Shown here piece by piece: positions 54,767 to 62,993 of a stretch of 64,000 bases of DNA. A program made the position numbers and the translations under genes. Where the stretch lies: contig CAVPHF010000023.1 of the NCBI GenBank assembly GCA_963704155.1, forward strand, positions 62,001 through 126,000. Reading direction: 5' to 3'. The notes below the pieces were generated by a model, which saw only the letters and a list, made by a program, of their open reading frames with translations, ran no database searches and was not told the origin of the DNA. The stretch is from Thiohalocapsa sp963704155. GTDB taxonomy: Bacteria > Pseudomonadota > Gammaproteobacteria > Chromatiales > Chromatiaceae. Within the stretch, counting starts at the first letter, position 1, and each line of letters starts with the position of its first letter.

Positions 54767-54865
54767 TTTCGATAGGGACAAGTTCAGTAAGATCGGCGTT
54801 CGAGTGCCGTCGGTCAGGCCTTTAACGGCAACGCTTTTCCAGAACTCACTCAAGCCCTATCGAAA
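54767..54865. repeat. 11-bp inverted repeat bracketing 77 bases
   Basis: TTTCGATAGGG (54767-54777) and CCCTATCGAAA (54855-54865) are perfect reverse complements separated by 77 bases in the ppdK-recJ gap. They could be ends of a small mobile remnant or an operator pair. No duplicated target site was found. From 54866 to 55099, between this and the recJ stop, no gene is recognised. Confidence 0.45.
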
Positions 54866-55099
54866 AATGACAATGCGGTGTTGGCACTGATGTCCGCCAA
54901 CTAGGGACCACGGACTTTTAGTGGTTTATTGATATCGGACAGTTTTGGCGCGAGCGCGCCGCATGACCTCATGTTGCGTCACCCCTTTTTCGGTCGCCTT
55001 GGATCAACCGTCGGTCCCTCCACTGGGCCGAACGGGGTCAGAGAGATGACGAACTCGAGAGGGCGGAGTGCAACGATCCTGTCGGCGACTCAAGAGCGT

Positions 55100-56851
55100 C
55101 TAAGGCGCTTGCAGATGCTCAACTACTAGTTGCACGGCGCGCAAGCCGCGGTAGTCGTTGACGTCCAGCCGATAGGCCAGGTGCATACGCTCGCGGACGG
55201 CACCGCGCTGCTCGGCCAGATTGAAGCCAATGGCGTCGATCGGCAGGCCATCGGCGGCGCGCACACGCAGTTTCAAGTGCCGATCGGCAGCGATGCGTAC
55301 GTCGCTGATGTCGAACGTGCCGTCGAACAACGGCTCGCCGAAGCCCTTGCCCCAGGGGCCGCCGAAGCGCAGCGCATCGGCGGTCGCCAGGCTCAGCATG
55401 GCGCCGGCAAGCTCACCGTCAGAGAGTAGCTCGCGCACGTTCGGCGCATCGCCGAGCTGGCGCCGGACCTGCTGGGCAAAGGCCTCGCGGAAGGCGTCGA
55501 GCCCGGCACGCGGCAGGCTTAGGCCGGCAGCCATCGCATGCCCGCCGAAGCGCCCAACCAGGCCGGGATGCTGCTTGTCGACGGCGTCGATGACATCGCG
55601 GATGTGCAGTCCGTCGATCGAACGCGCCGAGCCACGCAACTGCCCGCCGCCGGCATCGGCAAAGACGATCACCGGCCGATGCCAGCGCTCGCGAACGCGA
55701 GCCGCAACGATGCCGATCACCCCCTGGTGCCAATCAGCGCCGAACAAACAGAGCCCCGCCGGTAGTGGTGGCTCGGCCGATGCGAGTCCAGCGACGATGC
55801 GCTCGGCCTGATCGCGCATTTCAAACTCGATCTCGCGCCGCTCGCCGTTCAGCGCATGCAGCCGCCGCGCCAGCAGCATCGCGCGAACCGGGTCATCGGT
55901 GATCAGGCATTCGACGCCTATGCCCATGTCGTCAAGACGGCCGGCGGCGTTGAGCCGGGGGCCGGCCGAGAAGCCGAGATCACGCGCCGTGACGTGCTCC
56001 AGACGGCAACCACTGATCTCCAACAACGCCCGCAGCCCGGGCCGGCAGTGACCGGCGCGAATGCGGCGCAGCCCCTGCTCGACCAGGATACGGTTGTTGC
56101 GGTCGAGTGTGACGACATCGGCCACCGTGCCGAGTGCTACCAGGTCGAGCAGCGCCGCCAGATTGGGCTCGGGCCTGACCCCGCCGAAGCGCCCGCGGCG
56201 GCGCAGCAGGGCGCGAGTGGCCGCCAACAGATAGAAGATCACGCCGACACCGGCCAGGTGCTTGCTAGGAAACGAACAGCCGGGCTGGTTCGGATTGACG
56301 ATCGCGGCGGCGGCCGGCAGCTCCGCGCCGGGCAGGTGATGGTCGGTAATCAACACCTGCATGCCGAGGGCCACCGCCCGTTCGACACCAGCAAGGCTGG
56401 CGATCCCGTTGTCGACCGTGATCAGCAGCTCGGGCCGGCGCTCGAGCGCGGCATCCACAACCGCCGGACTGAGTCCGTACCCATGCTTGAAGCGGCTCGG
56501 CGTCAGATGCTCGACGAAAGGAGCGCCGAGCTCACGCAGCCCAAGGATGGCGACCGCGCTGCCGGTGGCGCCGTCGGCGTCAAAGTCACCTACGACCAGA
56601 ATGCGCCTGCCGGCATCGATGCAGTCGGCAACCAATTCCGCCGCCGCATCCAGGCCCAGCAGAGACGAGCCCGGCAGCAAATGCGCGAGTGCGTTCGGCA
56701 AGCGCCCCGGATCCCCACGATGGGCATGCAGGCGATGCATCAGCAAATCCAGGCTCGCCAGCGGTGCGGTCTCGCCGCTGCGACGCCGGACGCACACCGG
56801 GGCGCGCGAAGCGCTCGAGCCAGACAACTTGCCGGTGACCTTGGACTGCAT
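55100..56851 (-). CDS. recJ: Single-stranded-DNA-specific exonuclease RecJ
   Basis: RecJ degrades single-stranded DNA 5' to 3' in recombination and mismatch/base-excision repair. The 583-residue protein has the DHH phosphoesterase motifs: VVGDFDADGATGSA (about 92-105), LLITVDNGIASL, LITDHHLPGAELPAAAAIVNPNQPG (DHH at about 170) and ALGTVADVV. The DHHA1 domain with GGHAMAAGLSL lies about 440, followed by an OB domain. Metal ligands are intact. The long open frame on the other strand, 55856-56953, is a shadow. Confidence 0.96.
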   Translation of the reverse strand: MQSKVTGKLSGSSASRAPVCVRRRSGETAPLASLDLLMHRLHAHRGDPGRLPNALAHLLPGSSLLGLDAAAELVADCIDAGRRILVVGDFDADGATGSAVAILGLRELGAPFVEHLTPSRFKHGYGLSPAVVDAALERRPELLITVDNGIASLAGVERAVALGMQVLITDHHLPGAELPAAAAIVNPNQPGCSFPSKHLAGVGVIFYLLAATRALLRRRGRFGGVRPEPNLAALLDLVALGTVADVVTLDRNNRILVEQGLRRIRAGHCRPGLRALLEISGCRLEHVTARDLGFSAGPRLNAAGRLDDMGIGVECLITDDPVRAMLLARRLHALNGERREIEFEMRDQAERIVAGLASAEPPLPAGLCLFGADWHQGVIGIVAARVRERWHRPVIVFADAGGGQLRGSARSIDGLHIRDVIDAVDKQHPGLVGRFGGHAMAAGLSLPRAGLDAFREAFAQQVRRQLGDAPNVRELLSDGELAGAMLSLATADALRFGGPWGKGFGEPLFDGTFDISDVRIAADRHLKLRVRAADGLPIDAIGFNLAEQRGAVRERMHLAYRLDVNDYRGLRAVQLVVEHLQAP

Positions 56852-56953
56852 CGCGCAAGCCTAGCATCCTTGCAGAGAATTCGGGTCGGCTATCGGCGCG
56901 CCAGCGTGCGCAACGAGTTGATCAGTGCCGCCGCGGCAAGCACCATAGAAGAG

Positions 56954-57814
56954 ATGTGCCACAAGACCCGCTGTCTGTTCCCTACCCTGGTGCTGATGCT
57001 CGCCGGCTGCTCGGGGCTGCTATTGCACCCAAGCCCCGATGCCGACTCGGCCGCGGCGCTGCCGAAGGGGGTCAGCATGGCACCCGGCGCACTGCGCTCT
57101 TCGACCGGCTGCGGCATCGACTATCGACTGTTCAGCCCTCCTGGCGACAAGGGCGTCACCGCGGCCGGGGAGGATCTAGTGGTGTTGGCGCACGGCTTTC
57201 TGCGCAGTCAGGACCAGATGCAGGGTCTGGCCGCCGCGCTTGCGCGCTCCGGCGTCCGCGTCGCGACGCTCGATTTCTGCAACGCGACCCCCTGGGACGG
57301 GGGTCATGTACAGAATTCCCTCGACATGCAGGCCCTCGCCCACCGGCTCGACGCCCGGCGCGTCATCTATGCCGGCTTTTCTGCCGGCGGACTCGCCGCA
57401 GTGATCGCGGCGCGCAACGATCCGTCCGCGATCGGTGTCGTCACGCTGGATCTGGTCGACACGCAGGGACTTGGCGTGCGCGCGGCCAATAGCCTCGGCA
57501 AGCCGCTGCTTGGGCTGACGGGGGAGCCGACCAATTGCAACGCGTCGGACAACGGCCGAGCCGTGTTCGCCGCCGCCGACCAGGCGCACGTTAAGCATAT
57601 CGCCGGCGCCGGGCACTGCGACTTCGAGGCACCGAGCGACAGGCTCTGCGAGCTGATCTGTCAGGATCCGGATCAGGAGAACCGCAACCCCAACCGACAA
57701 GCCTCGACCCAGCGTCAGCAGATCATCGACAGCGCGACGCGCGCGGTGCGCGCGCTGCTCGACGGCGACGCACATGCCTGGCCCGCCGCTGGCACCGGGC
57801 TTGCTAGGACCTAA
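56954..57814 (+). CDS. Alpha/beta hydrolase lipoprotein
   Basis: This is a 286-residue alpha/beta hydrolase with a lipoprotein signal: the hydrophobic stretch LFPTLVLMLAGC with lipobox LAGC, lipid anchor at Cys19. The nucleophile elbow is GFSAGG (Ser143), preceded by the oxyanion-side VVLAHGFLRSQDQM, and the C-terminal His is probably in GAGHCDFE. Several cysteines (CGIDY, DFCNAT, CNAS, HCDF, LCELIC) suggest disulfides in the periplasm. Closest impression is the chlorophyllase/cutinase-type group, but the substrate is not identifiable. The start is ATG 56954; it diverges from recJ. Confidence 0.82.
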   Translation: MCHKTRCLFPTLVLMLAGCSGLLLHPSPDADSAAALPKGVSMAPGALRSSTGCGIDYRLFSPPGDKGVTAAGEDLVVLAHGFLRSQDQMQGLAAALARSGVRVATLDFCNATPWDGGHVQNSLDMQALAHRLDARRVIYAGFSAGGLAAVIAARNDPSAIGVVTLDLVDTQGLGVRAANSLGKPLLGLTGEPTNCNASDNGRAVFAAADQAHVKHIAGAGHCDFEAPSDRLCELICQDPDQENRNPNRQASTQRQQIIDSATRAVRALLDGDAHAWPAAGTGLART

Positions 57815-57942
57815 GGCGAGTGACAGAAATCGCCCGGGCCAATGGCCCGATTGAACCCGATCCTCGGCCGGCGTAGCCTTTGGCGCTGCCGCCTCCTGCC
57901 GTATGCCATGTACCGAAGGCTACAAGCCGTTCACCAGCACCA

Positions 57943-58086
57943 ATGCAGACCATCGTCTACTTCGAGTCCATGCAGGACTGCAACCTGCACATGCGCCACA
58001 AGGACGGCAGCGAGGAAGGCTTCAGTTGCATCGACTGTCCAGTGGCGCGGCGGTCGGCCGGCAGCGACGGTGCGCCAGGACGATGA
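57943..58086 (+). CDS. Possible small Cys-containing protein, unknown
   Basis: This 47-residue frame (MQTIVYFESMQDCNLHMRHK, then a segment with CIDCP) ends in TGA that overlaps an in-frame ATG of the batD frame (ATGA at 58083). The C-x-x-C suggests metal or redox use if real. There is no good ribosome-binding site and no family was recognised; the upstream 57815-57942 contains no gene. It may be chance, or a remnant. Confidence 0.3.
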   Translation: MQTIVYFESMQDCNLHMRHKDGSEEGFSCIDCPVARRSAGSDGAPGR

Positions 58087-58145
58087 GGCACGGGGTCAAT
58101 CGCCACTGCATGCCTCGGCCGGCAAAGCTCAGACTGTCTGCCAAT

Positions 58146-59984
58146 ATGAGATCGCTGCAGGTGCGGCGCTGGCTGCTCGCATTGGCCATTGGGACCGCTG
58201 CCCTGACGTGGCCGATCCGCGGCTTGGCGGAGGTCAACGCCCAATTATCCGCCGATCGGGTGGCACCGGGCCAAGCCGTTACATTAATTCTGCGGCAGAC
58301 GGGCTCAAGCGTGTCGACACCTGACCTGTCCCCATTGCAGAAGGACTTCCACATCGTCGAGCGTAGCACGGTTGACGATATGCAGATCGTCAACGGCCGT
58401 CGACGCGAGCAGCGGCAGCTGCACCTGACGCTGCTGCCGCGCGCCACTGGAACCCTGACGGTGCCGCCGATCCAAATCGGCGGCGAGACGACGCCGGCGC
58501 TGCCGCTAACCGTGGTCTCAACCGCTGCCACCAAGTCACGCTTGCTGGGGGCGCCCGCGGACGCCGTCGCGACCGGTCCGCTCCAGACATCACCGCCGCC
58601 AGAATCGCTATCGGTCGACGCACGCATCGAGCCGAAACGCGTGCGGGTCGGACAGCAAGTGCTGTTGATCGTCGAGGTGACATCGGCGGAGGGTCCGCCG
58701 ACCGGGCGCCTGCTGGCACCTGAGATCGCCGATGCCCGAGTGCTGCCGCTGGGCGAGGAGCGGCGCGTCGAAACAGGCGCTGATGCAGTTGCGAGTGAAG
58801 ACGAAAGCGGGAATCTACGTGGCAGCCGGCACCTCTACGAGCGGCGCTTTGCGCTGTTTCCCGGCACCGCCGGCAGCATCGATATCCCGCCGCTGCAATT
58901 CGACGCCTGGCAGCCGAGCGGCGGCAACCCGGTGCCGGTGCGCTCGGCGCCGCTGCAACTGGCGATCGATCCGATCCCGCAGGGCATCGCTGAGCAGGAC
59001 TGGCTGCCGGCGCGGGCGCTGTCGCTCACCGAGGCCGGGCCGAGCCAGGTGCGCATGGCGCCCGGTCAGGCACTCGAACGGATGATCACGCTTCGCGCCG
59101 ACGGCCTGATGGCAGAGGATCTGCCGGCGTTACCCCTAGCTATCCCGTTTCAGCTGCGAATCCGCGATGATCCACCGCGGCTTTGGAACGAGCGCAATCC
59201 GGATGGCGTCGTTGGCTACCGCAGCGAGCGCATCCTGATCAGCTCTGCCGAGACAGGCAGCTATCTGTTGAAAGGACCTGTGATCGACTGGTGGGACAGC
59301 GCGCGGGGCACGCCCGCACGGGCGTCACTACCGGACTGGACGCTGACGGTGGCCGCTTATCAGTCTGCAGACCAGCGCCCGGCGGCGGTCTGGCCCAGAC
59401 CCGAGACCAAGCCTCAGAGCAGACCGTCTCCCAGCCCGAGTGCCGGACCCTGGGACGCCCCTGGGGACCCACAGGCGCAAGCCGGACGGCCGGCCGCCAG
59501 CTCGCCGCAATCCGCACCTCGGCAAGAGGCCGCTGCTGAATTCTGGCGGCAAGCGCAATACTGGTCACTGGGCGGAGCCGCCCTGCTGGCGATTGTCTCG
59601 ACGCTGGTCATGATCACTCGCAGACGACGGGCTCGGTCCGATCCGAGCGCACCGGCCAAAACGAAGCAGCGCGAAAGGACGTCCTCGGCTGACAGTCGCC
59701 CCGAAGACGCCGCAGAGCGGCCAATCGCGGCCGCCATCGATGCCGTTGAGCAGGCCTACCTCAGCGGCAATGCCGCGTCCGCACGACAGGCGCTGCTGGA
59801 CTGGGCAGCGCTGATCTGGCCCGAACAAACACCGGCAAATCTCGCACAAGTCGCCATCCGTGTGGAAGAGCCGCTGCGCGATGACATACTTCTATTAGAG
59901 AAGGCATTTTTCAGCCCGACCCCGTTGAACTGGATACGCGCCGATTTACGCAGCAAACTGGCCGCGGCCGCCAGGTCAGCCTGA
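58146..59984 (+). CDS. BatD-family protein (aerotolerance operon type)
   Basis: This is a 612-residue membrane-anchored periplasmic protein of the BatD family. The signal segment MRSLQVRRWLLALAIGTAALTW leads into repeated beta-rich Ig-like domains (LSADRVAPGQAVTLILRQTG; RIEPKRVRVGQQVLLIVEVT; YERRFALFPGTAGSIDIPPLQF, all BatD hallmarks). One C-terminal membrane helix follows (about 470-490, YWSLGGAALLAIVSTLVM), then a basic cytoplasmic tail with a helical domain. I start it at ATG 58146; in-frame ATGs at 58083 and 58110 would lengthen the n-region. BatD normally sits with BatA/BatB VWA proteins and a MoxR ATPase; none is present here. Confidence 0.85.
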   Translation: MRSLQVRRWLLALAIGTAALTWPIRGLAEVNAQLSADRVAPGQAVTLILRQTGSSVSTPDLSPLQKDFHIVERSTVDDMQIVNGRRREQRQLHLTLLPRATGTLTVPPIQIGGETTPALPLTVVSTAATKSRLLGAPADAVATGPLQTSPPPESLSVDARIEPKRVRVGQQVLLIVEVTSAEGPPTGRLLAPEIADARVLPLGEERRVETGADAVASEDESGNLRGSRHLYERRFALFPGTAGSIDIPPLQFDAWQPSGGNPVPVRSAPLQLAIDPIPQGIAEQDWLPARALSLTEAGPSQVRMAPGQALERMITLRADGLMAEDLPALPLAIPFQLRIRDDPPRLWNERNPDGVVGYRSERILISSAETGSYLLKGPVIDWWDSARGTPARASLPDWTLTVAAYQSADQRPAAVWPRPETKPQSRPSPSPSAGPWDAPGDPQAQAGRPAASSPQSAPRQEAAAEFWRQAQYWSLGGAALLAIVSTLVMITRRRRARSDPSAPAKTKQRERTSSADSRPEDAAERPIAAAIDAVEQAYLSGNAASARQALLDWAALIWPEQTPANLAQVAIRVEEPLRDDILLLEKAFFSPTPLNWIRADLRSKLAAAARSA

Positions 59985-60032
59985 GCTGAACGCGTTGCAG
60001 GCCGCCGTGGGCTTCGCCGAATGGCAACCCGT

Positions 60033-60479
60033 TCACGCCTGTCCAAGCAGGCGTGTCAGACGCTCGATCTCCTGCTGTGCTTCCACCTGCTCGGTCACAT
60101 CGTACTGAACACCCAGGTAGTAGATCACCTTGCCGTCTGGATCCAGCAACGGCCGAATGCTGAGCCGGTTGTAAAACAGCACTCCGTCCTGACGATAGTT
60201 GCGCAGGGTGACTTCCACCGGCCGCTGCTCGGCCATCGCGGCACGGATCTCTTCCAGCGCATCCTGGTCACGGTCATCGCCCTGCAGGAAGCGGCAGTTG
60301 CGGCCAAGAATCTCGTCGCGGCTGTAGCCGGTCATCCGCTCGAAGATCTCGTTCACATAGATGATCGGATTGTCCGCGAGATCGGGGTCGGACAAGGTCA
60401 CACCGTTGACGCAGCTGTCGAGGATCTGCGCCAGCACACCCGGGATCATGCCGGGATCTTTCTCCACCACGAAATTCAT
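60033..60479 (-). CDS. Short LOV-domain blue-light photoreceptor
   Basis: This is a 148-residue protein that is almost all one LOV (PAS-type) domain with no output domain. It carries the photoactive motif GRNCRFLQG, where Cys62 would bond to FMN on blue-light excitation. Other flavin contacts are in place: Asn94 in RNYRQDG, Asn104 in FYNRL, and Gln125 in LGVQYDV, the residue that passes the signal to the C-terminal helix (DVTEQVEAQQEIERLTRLL), a probable dimerising coil. The ATG overlaps the stop of the START-like gene upstream (ATGA), so the two are cotranslated. Confidence 0.93.
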   Translation of the reverse strand: MNFVVEKDPGMIPGVLAQILDSCVNGVTLSDPDLADNPIIYVNEIFERMTGYSRDEILGRNCRFLQGDDRDQDALEEIRAAMAEQRPVEVTLRNYRQDGVLFYNRLSIRPLLDPDGKVIYYLGVQYDVTEQVEAQQEIERLTRLLGQA

Positions 60480-60940
60480 ATGTCCCTCCCGTCAGTAGTG
60501 TCGCACTCGGCCTCGATCAGCCGCTTAAGGTTACGCACGGTGCGCTCGGCGCCCTCCTGAATCGCGACTCGGATCAACTTCTCGAACGGCCGCATCACCA
60601 GGTCGATCCGGCGCAGTTCAAAGGTGAAGCTCAACCGCGTATAGGCATCGCCGGAATCGAAGCGATAGTCGACCACGAACGGGAAGCTGGTGCCCTGAAA
60701 GGTCAACCGCTGATGCGGCTGCATCTGCGTAATCTTGAAAGTCGACTCGGTACGCCGGCCCTGATCGACGCGCACCTGCCGAGCGAGGGTACCGACCCGC
60801 ATCGGCCCGCTGGACAACAGCCGGAGCTGCTTCACTTCCGGCGACCAGCGCGGATAATTGCGCTCGAAGTCTTCGGCCACGAACCGATAGACAGACGTCG
60901 GCGCGCGCTGGATATCGATGCTGGCGTGTGCTCTGACCAC
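60476..60940 (-). CDS. START/SRPBCC-family protein
   Basis: This is a 154-residue protein of the SRPBCC (START-like, polyketide cyclase/dehydratase) helix-grip fold, which encloses a hydrophobic ligand. The N-terminus ASIDIQRAPTSVYRFVAE matches the family's first strand and helix; the YPRWSPEVKQLRLLS and FTFELRRIDLVMRPFEKLIR segments form the rest of the cup. The ligand is unknown. It shares a 4-base overlap with the short LOV gene and is transcribed first. The pair suggests light control of a lipid- or pigment-related function, which is inference. Confidence 0.85.
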   Translation of the reverse strand: MVRAHASIDIQRAPTSVYRFVAEDFERNYPRWSPEVKQLRLLSSGPMRVGTLARQVRVDQGRRTESTFKITQMQPHQRLTFQGTSFPFVVDYRFDSGDAYTRLSFTFELRRIDLVMRPFEKLIRVAIQEGAERTVRNLKRLIEAECDTTDGRDI

Positions 60941-61047
60941 AGGTTCCTCCTGAACTCGCGACGCGAATTCTCGTCTACGGAGATCACATTGCTGCGACCC
61001 CTCGATGACCAGCCGGTTCCAGGCACGGATGCACGGCGGTTCCTATC

Positions 61048-62397
61048 ATGAATAAGGCCAACGACCCTGGCAAGCAGATGGAAAGCGCCCAGGGCACCTC
61101 TCTCGACAGTCTCTATGATCTCGTCACCGGCGACGAGGACGCGCGCGTCTGCAAGGACATACCGCCGGCCTCCTGTAACGACCAGCCGCGCAATTTCTTC
61201 GCCTATCTGGTCTCCAATCTGATGACCAAGGTCGCCGATGAGCTCTGCAGCGCCAAGCTCATCCTGCCCTGGATGCTCGGCGCGCTGGGCTCGCCGGCCG
61301 CGCTCATCGGCATGCTCGTGCCTATTCGCGAGGCCGGTGTGCTGCTGCCGCAGCTCGCGGTGGCGGCGTACATCCGCCGCATGCCGCTGCGCAAGCCGGT
61401 CTGGATCCGGGGCTCGCTACTGTCGGCGGCGGCATTGGCAATGATGGCCGTCGCCGCGGCATTCCTGACCGGAGCCGCCGCGGGATGGGCGGTCGTGGTG
61501 CTGCTAGTCGTCTTCAGTCTGGCTCGAGGCCTCTGCTCGGTCTCGGCCAAGGACGTGCTTGGCAAGACAGTTTCCAAGGCCCGCCGCGGCAATCTGATGG
61601 GACTCTCCGCCGGCATCGCCGGCGCGCTGACACTGGCACTTGGACTGGCTCTAGAGGTTGTCGCTGGCGACGACACCGGCGCACTGGTCTTCGTCGTGCT
61701 GCTCGGCGGCGCCGCCTTGTTGTTTGCCTCGGCAGCACCGGTGTTTCGGCTGATCCGCGAAGAACCAGGCGCGACCGAGGGCGGAGGAAACGCGCTGCGG
61801 ACCGCGCTGGACAGCCTTGCGCTCTTGCGCACCGACGCGCGCTTCCGCCGTTTCGTGCTGGTGCGCACCGCGCTGCTCAGTGTCGCGCTTGCGCCGCCCT
61901 TTTACGTCTTGTTGCTGCAGCAGAGCGGCGGCGGCGCCTTGAGCGGCCTCGGCCTGCTGATCATCGCCAGCGGCCTGGCCAGCAGTATCAGCGCGCCCAT
62001 CTGGGGCCGCCTCAGTGACCGTTCGTCGCGGCTGGTGATGGTGCTGTCCGCTGCCGCCGCCGGGGTGCTCGGCCTGCTCACCTGGGCGCTGGCGCGCTTG
62101 GACGCCGACTGGCTGGCGAGTCCGCTGGTCTTCGCAACGCTGTTTCTAGTGCTCAACATCGCCCATGCCGGCGTGCGGCTCGGACGCAAGGTCTATCTTG
62201 TGGACATGGCCAGCAGCGAGACGCGCGCGTCCATGGTCGCCGTCAGCAACACTGTCATTGGTATCGCCATGCTCGCCGGCGGACTCATCGGCATCCTGGC
62301 CGACATCTACGACCCGGCGACCGTCATCCTGGCCCTCGGCGTCGCCGCCATTGGCGCCGCGTTCTATGCAGTGCGGCTGCCGGATGTTTCAGGCTGA
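61048..62397 (+). CDS. MFS transporter
   Basis: This is a 449-residue major facilitator permease with about 12 hydrophobic segments. A soluble N-terminal stretch of about 50 residues, including two cysteines (ARVCKDIPPASCNDQP), precedes the first helix. Between helices 2 and 3 is AAYIRRMPLRKPVWIRG, and between 8 and 9 is APIWGRLSDRSSRLVM, the MFS loop motif. The substrate is not identifiable. It is divergent from the START-LOV pair (108-base gap), so the two may share regulation. The start is ATG 61048. Confidence 0.85.
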   Translation: MNKANDPGKQMESAQGTSLDSLYDLVTGDEDARVCKDIPPASCNDQPRNFFAYLVSNLMTKVADELCSAKLILPWMLGALGSPAALIGMLVPIREAGVLLPQLAVAAYIRRMPLRKPVWIRGSLLSAAALAMMAVAAAFLTGAAAGWAVVVLLVVFSLARGLCSVSAKDVLGKTVSKARRGNLMGLSAGIAGALTLALGLALEVVAGDDTGALVFVVLLGGAALLFASAAPVFRLIREEPGATEGGGNALRTALDSLALLRTDARFRRFVLVRTALLSVALAPPFYVLLLQQSGGGALSGLGLLIIASGLASSISAPIWGRLSDRSSRLVMVLSAAAAGVLGLLTWALARLDADWLASPLVFATLFLVLNIAHAGVRLGRKVYLVDMASSETRASMVAVSNTVIGIAMLAGGLIGILADIYDPATVILALGVAAIGAAFYAVRLPDVSG

Positions 62398-62478
62398 TCG
62401 GGCATCATCGCTCCGCTTATGGGGGATTGACGGCCGTCGCGTCGAACTCGCCGCGCGACATTTCACCCGAGACGCTGA

Positions 62479-62670
62479 CGCGTTGGCCAAAACTGCGAGC
62501 ATGCTGAAGATCACGACCGGCGGGCGCATCTCGGTTGCCGGGGTTCGGGTGGTGGTGATATCGATCATCTCGTTCAGGGCCGGCAGGAGCAGCATGGGCG
62601 CCCCGTTGGCCACACCCTTTGCCTGTGTCGCCGACATCGCCTCCTCCCAGATCTGAAGCTGATAGGCTCT
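62479..62670 (-). pseudogene. Fragment of an integral membrane protein (DUF4239/bestrophin-like)
   Basis: On the minus strand about 64 codons read RAYQLQIWEEAMSATQ, then LLLPALNEMIDITTTRT and EMRPPVVIFSMLAVLANA. This pattern is typical of the middle-to-late part of small bacterial membrane proteins in which LLPALN-MIDI-TTR and HPP-VIF-ML recur. The N-terminal helices are absent and the sequence loses hydrophobic character after LANA, so the last helices are lost too. It is best read as a gene remnant. The family name is from memory and tentative. Confidence 0.5.
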
Positions 62671-62993
62671 TTCTCCGCAACCGCTTAGTAGCCTTTCGCA
62701 GCGCGGTCGGCCCGGCTTCTGCCACAACGCTTGTCAGGCCAGATGCCGATGAATCGCTCGACCACTAACGCGGCCGGCCAGCACGCGATAGGAGCGATCG
62801 GTCGTGTACAGAAGGCGCCCCCGATGCGGGTCATAAAGGACACTGCCTCGCTGGACAATGCGCCTGCCATTGCCCAGAGTAACGCACTGGTCGCACAATC
62901 AGGCGATTCGGCCTGACCGTATTAGCACCGCGTGTCCTCCGAACCCGCTCTCGACATTTGCCTATCCTAGATATCAATCCAGCAGCGCGGCCG
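62671..62993. other. Intergenic region before epmB
   Basis: No gene is recognised. Short open frames on both strands have no family match. An in-frame TTG at 62958 could be an earlier epmB start. Confidence 0.35.

Noticed and set aside
54929..55129. A 66-codon plus-strand frame between ppdK and recJ
   Set aside because: It has no ribosome-binding site and no family resemblance, and it runs into the convergent recJ 3' end.
55856..56953. An open frame on the plus strand continuous with the hydrolase gene
   Set aside because: It lies opposite recJ and its translation is Arg/Gln/Ala-rich without domains. The hydrolase has a proper lipoprotein start at 56954.
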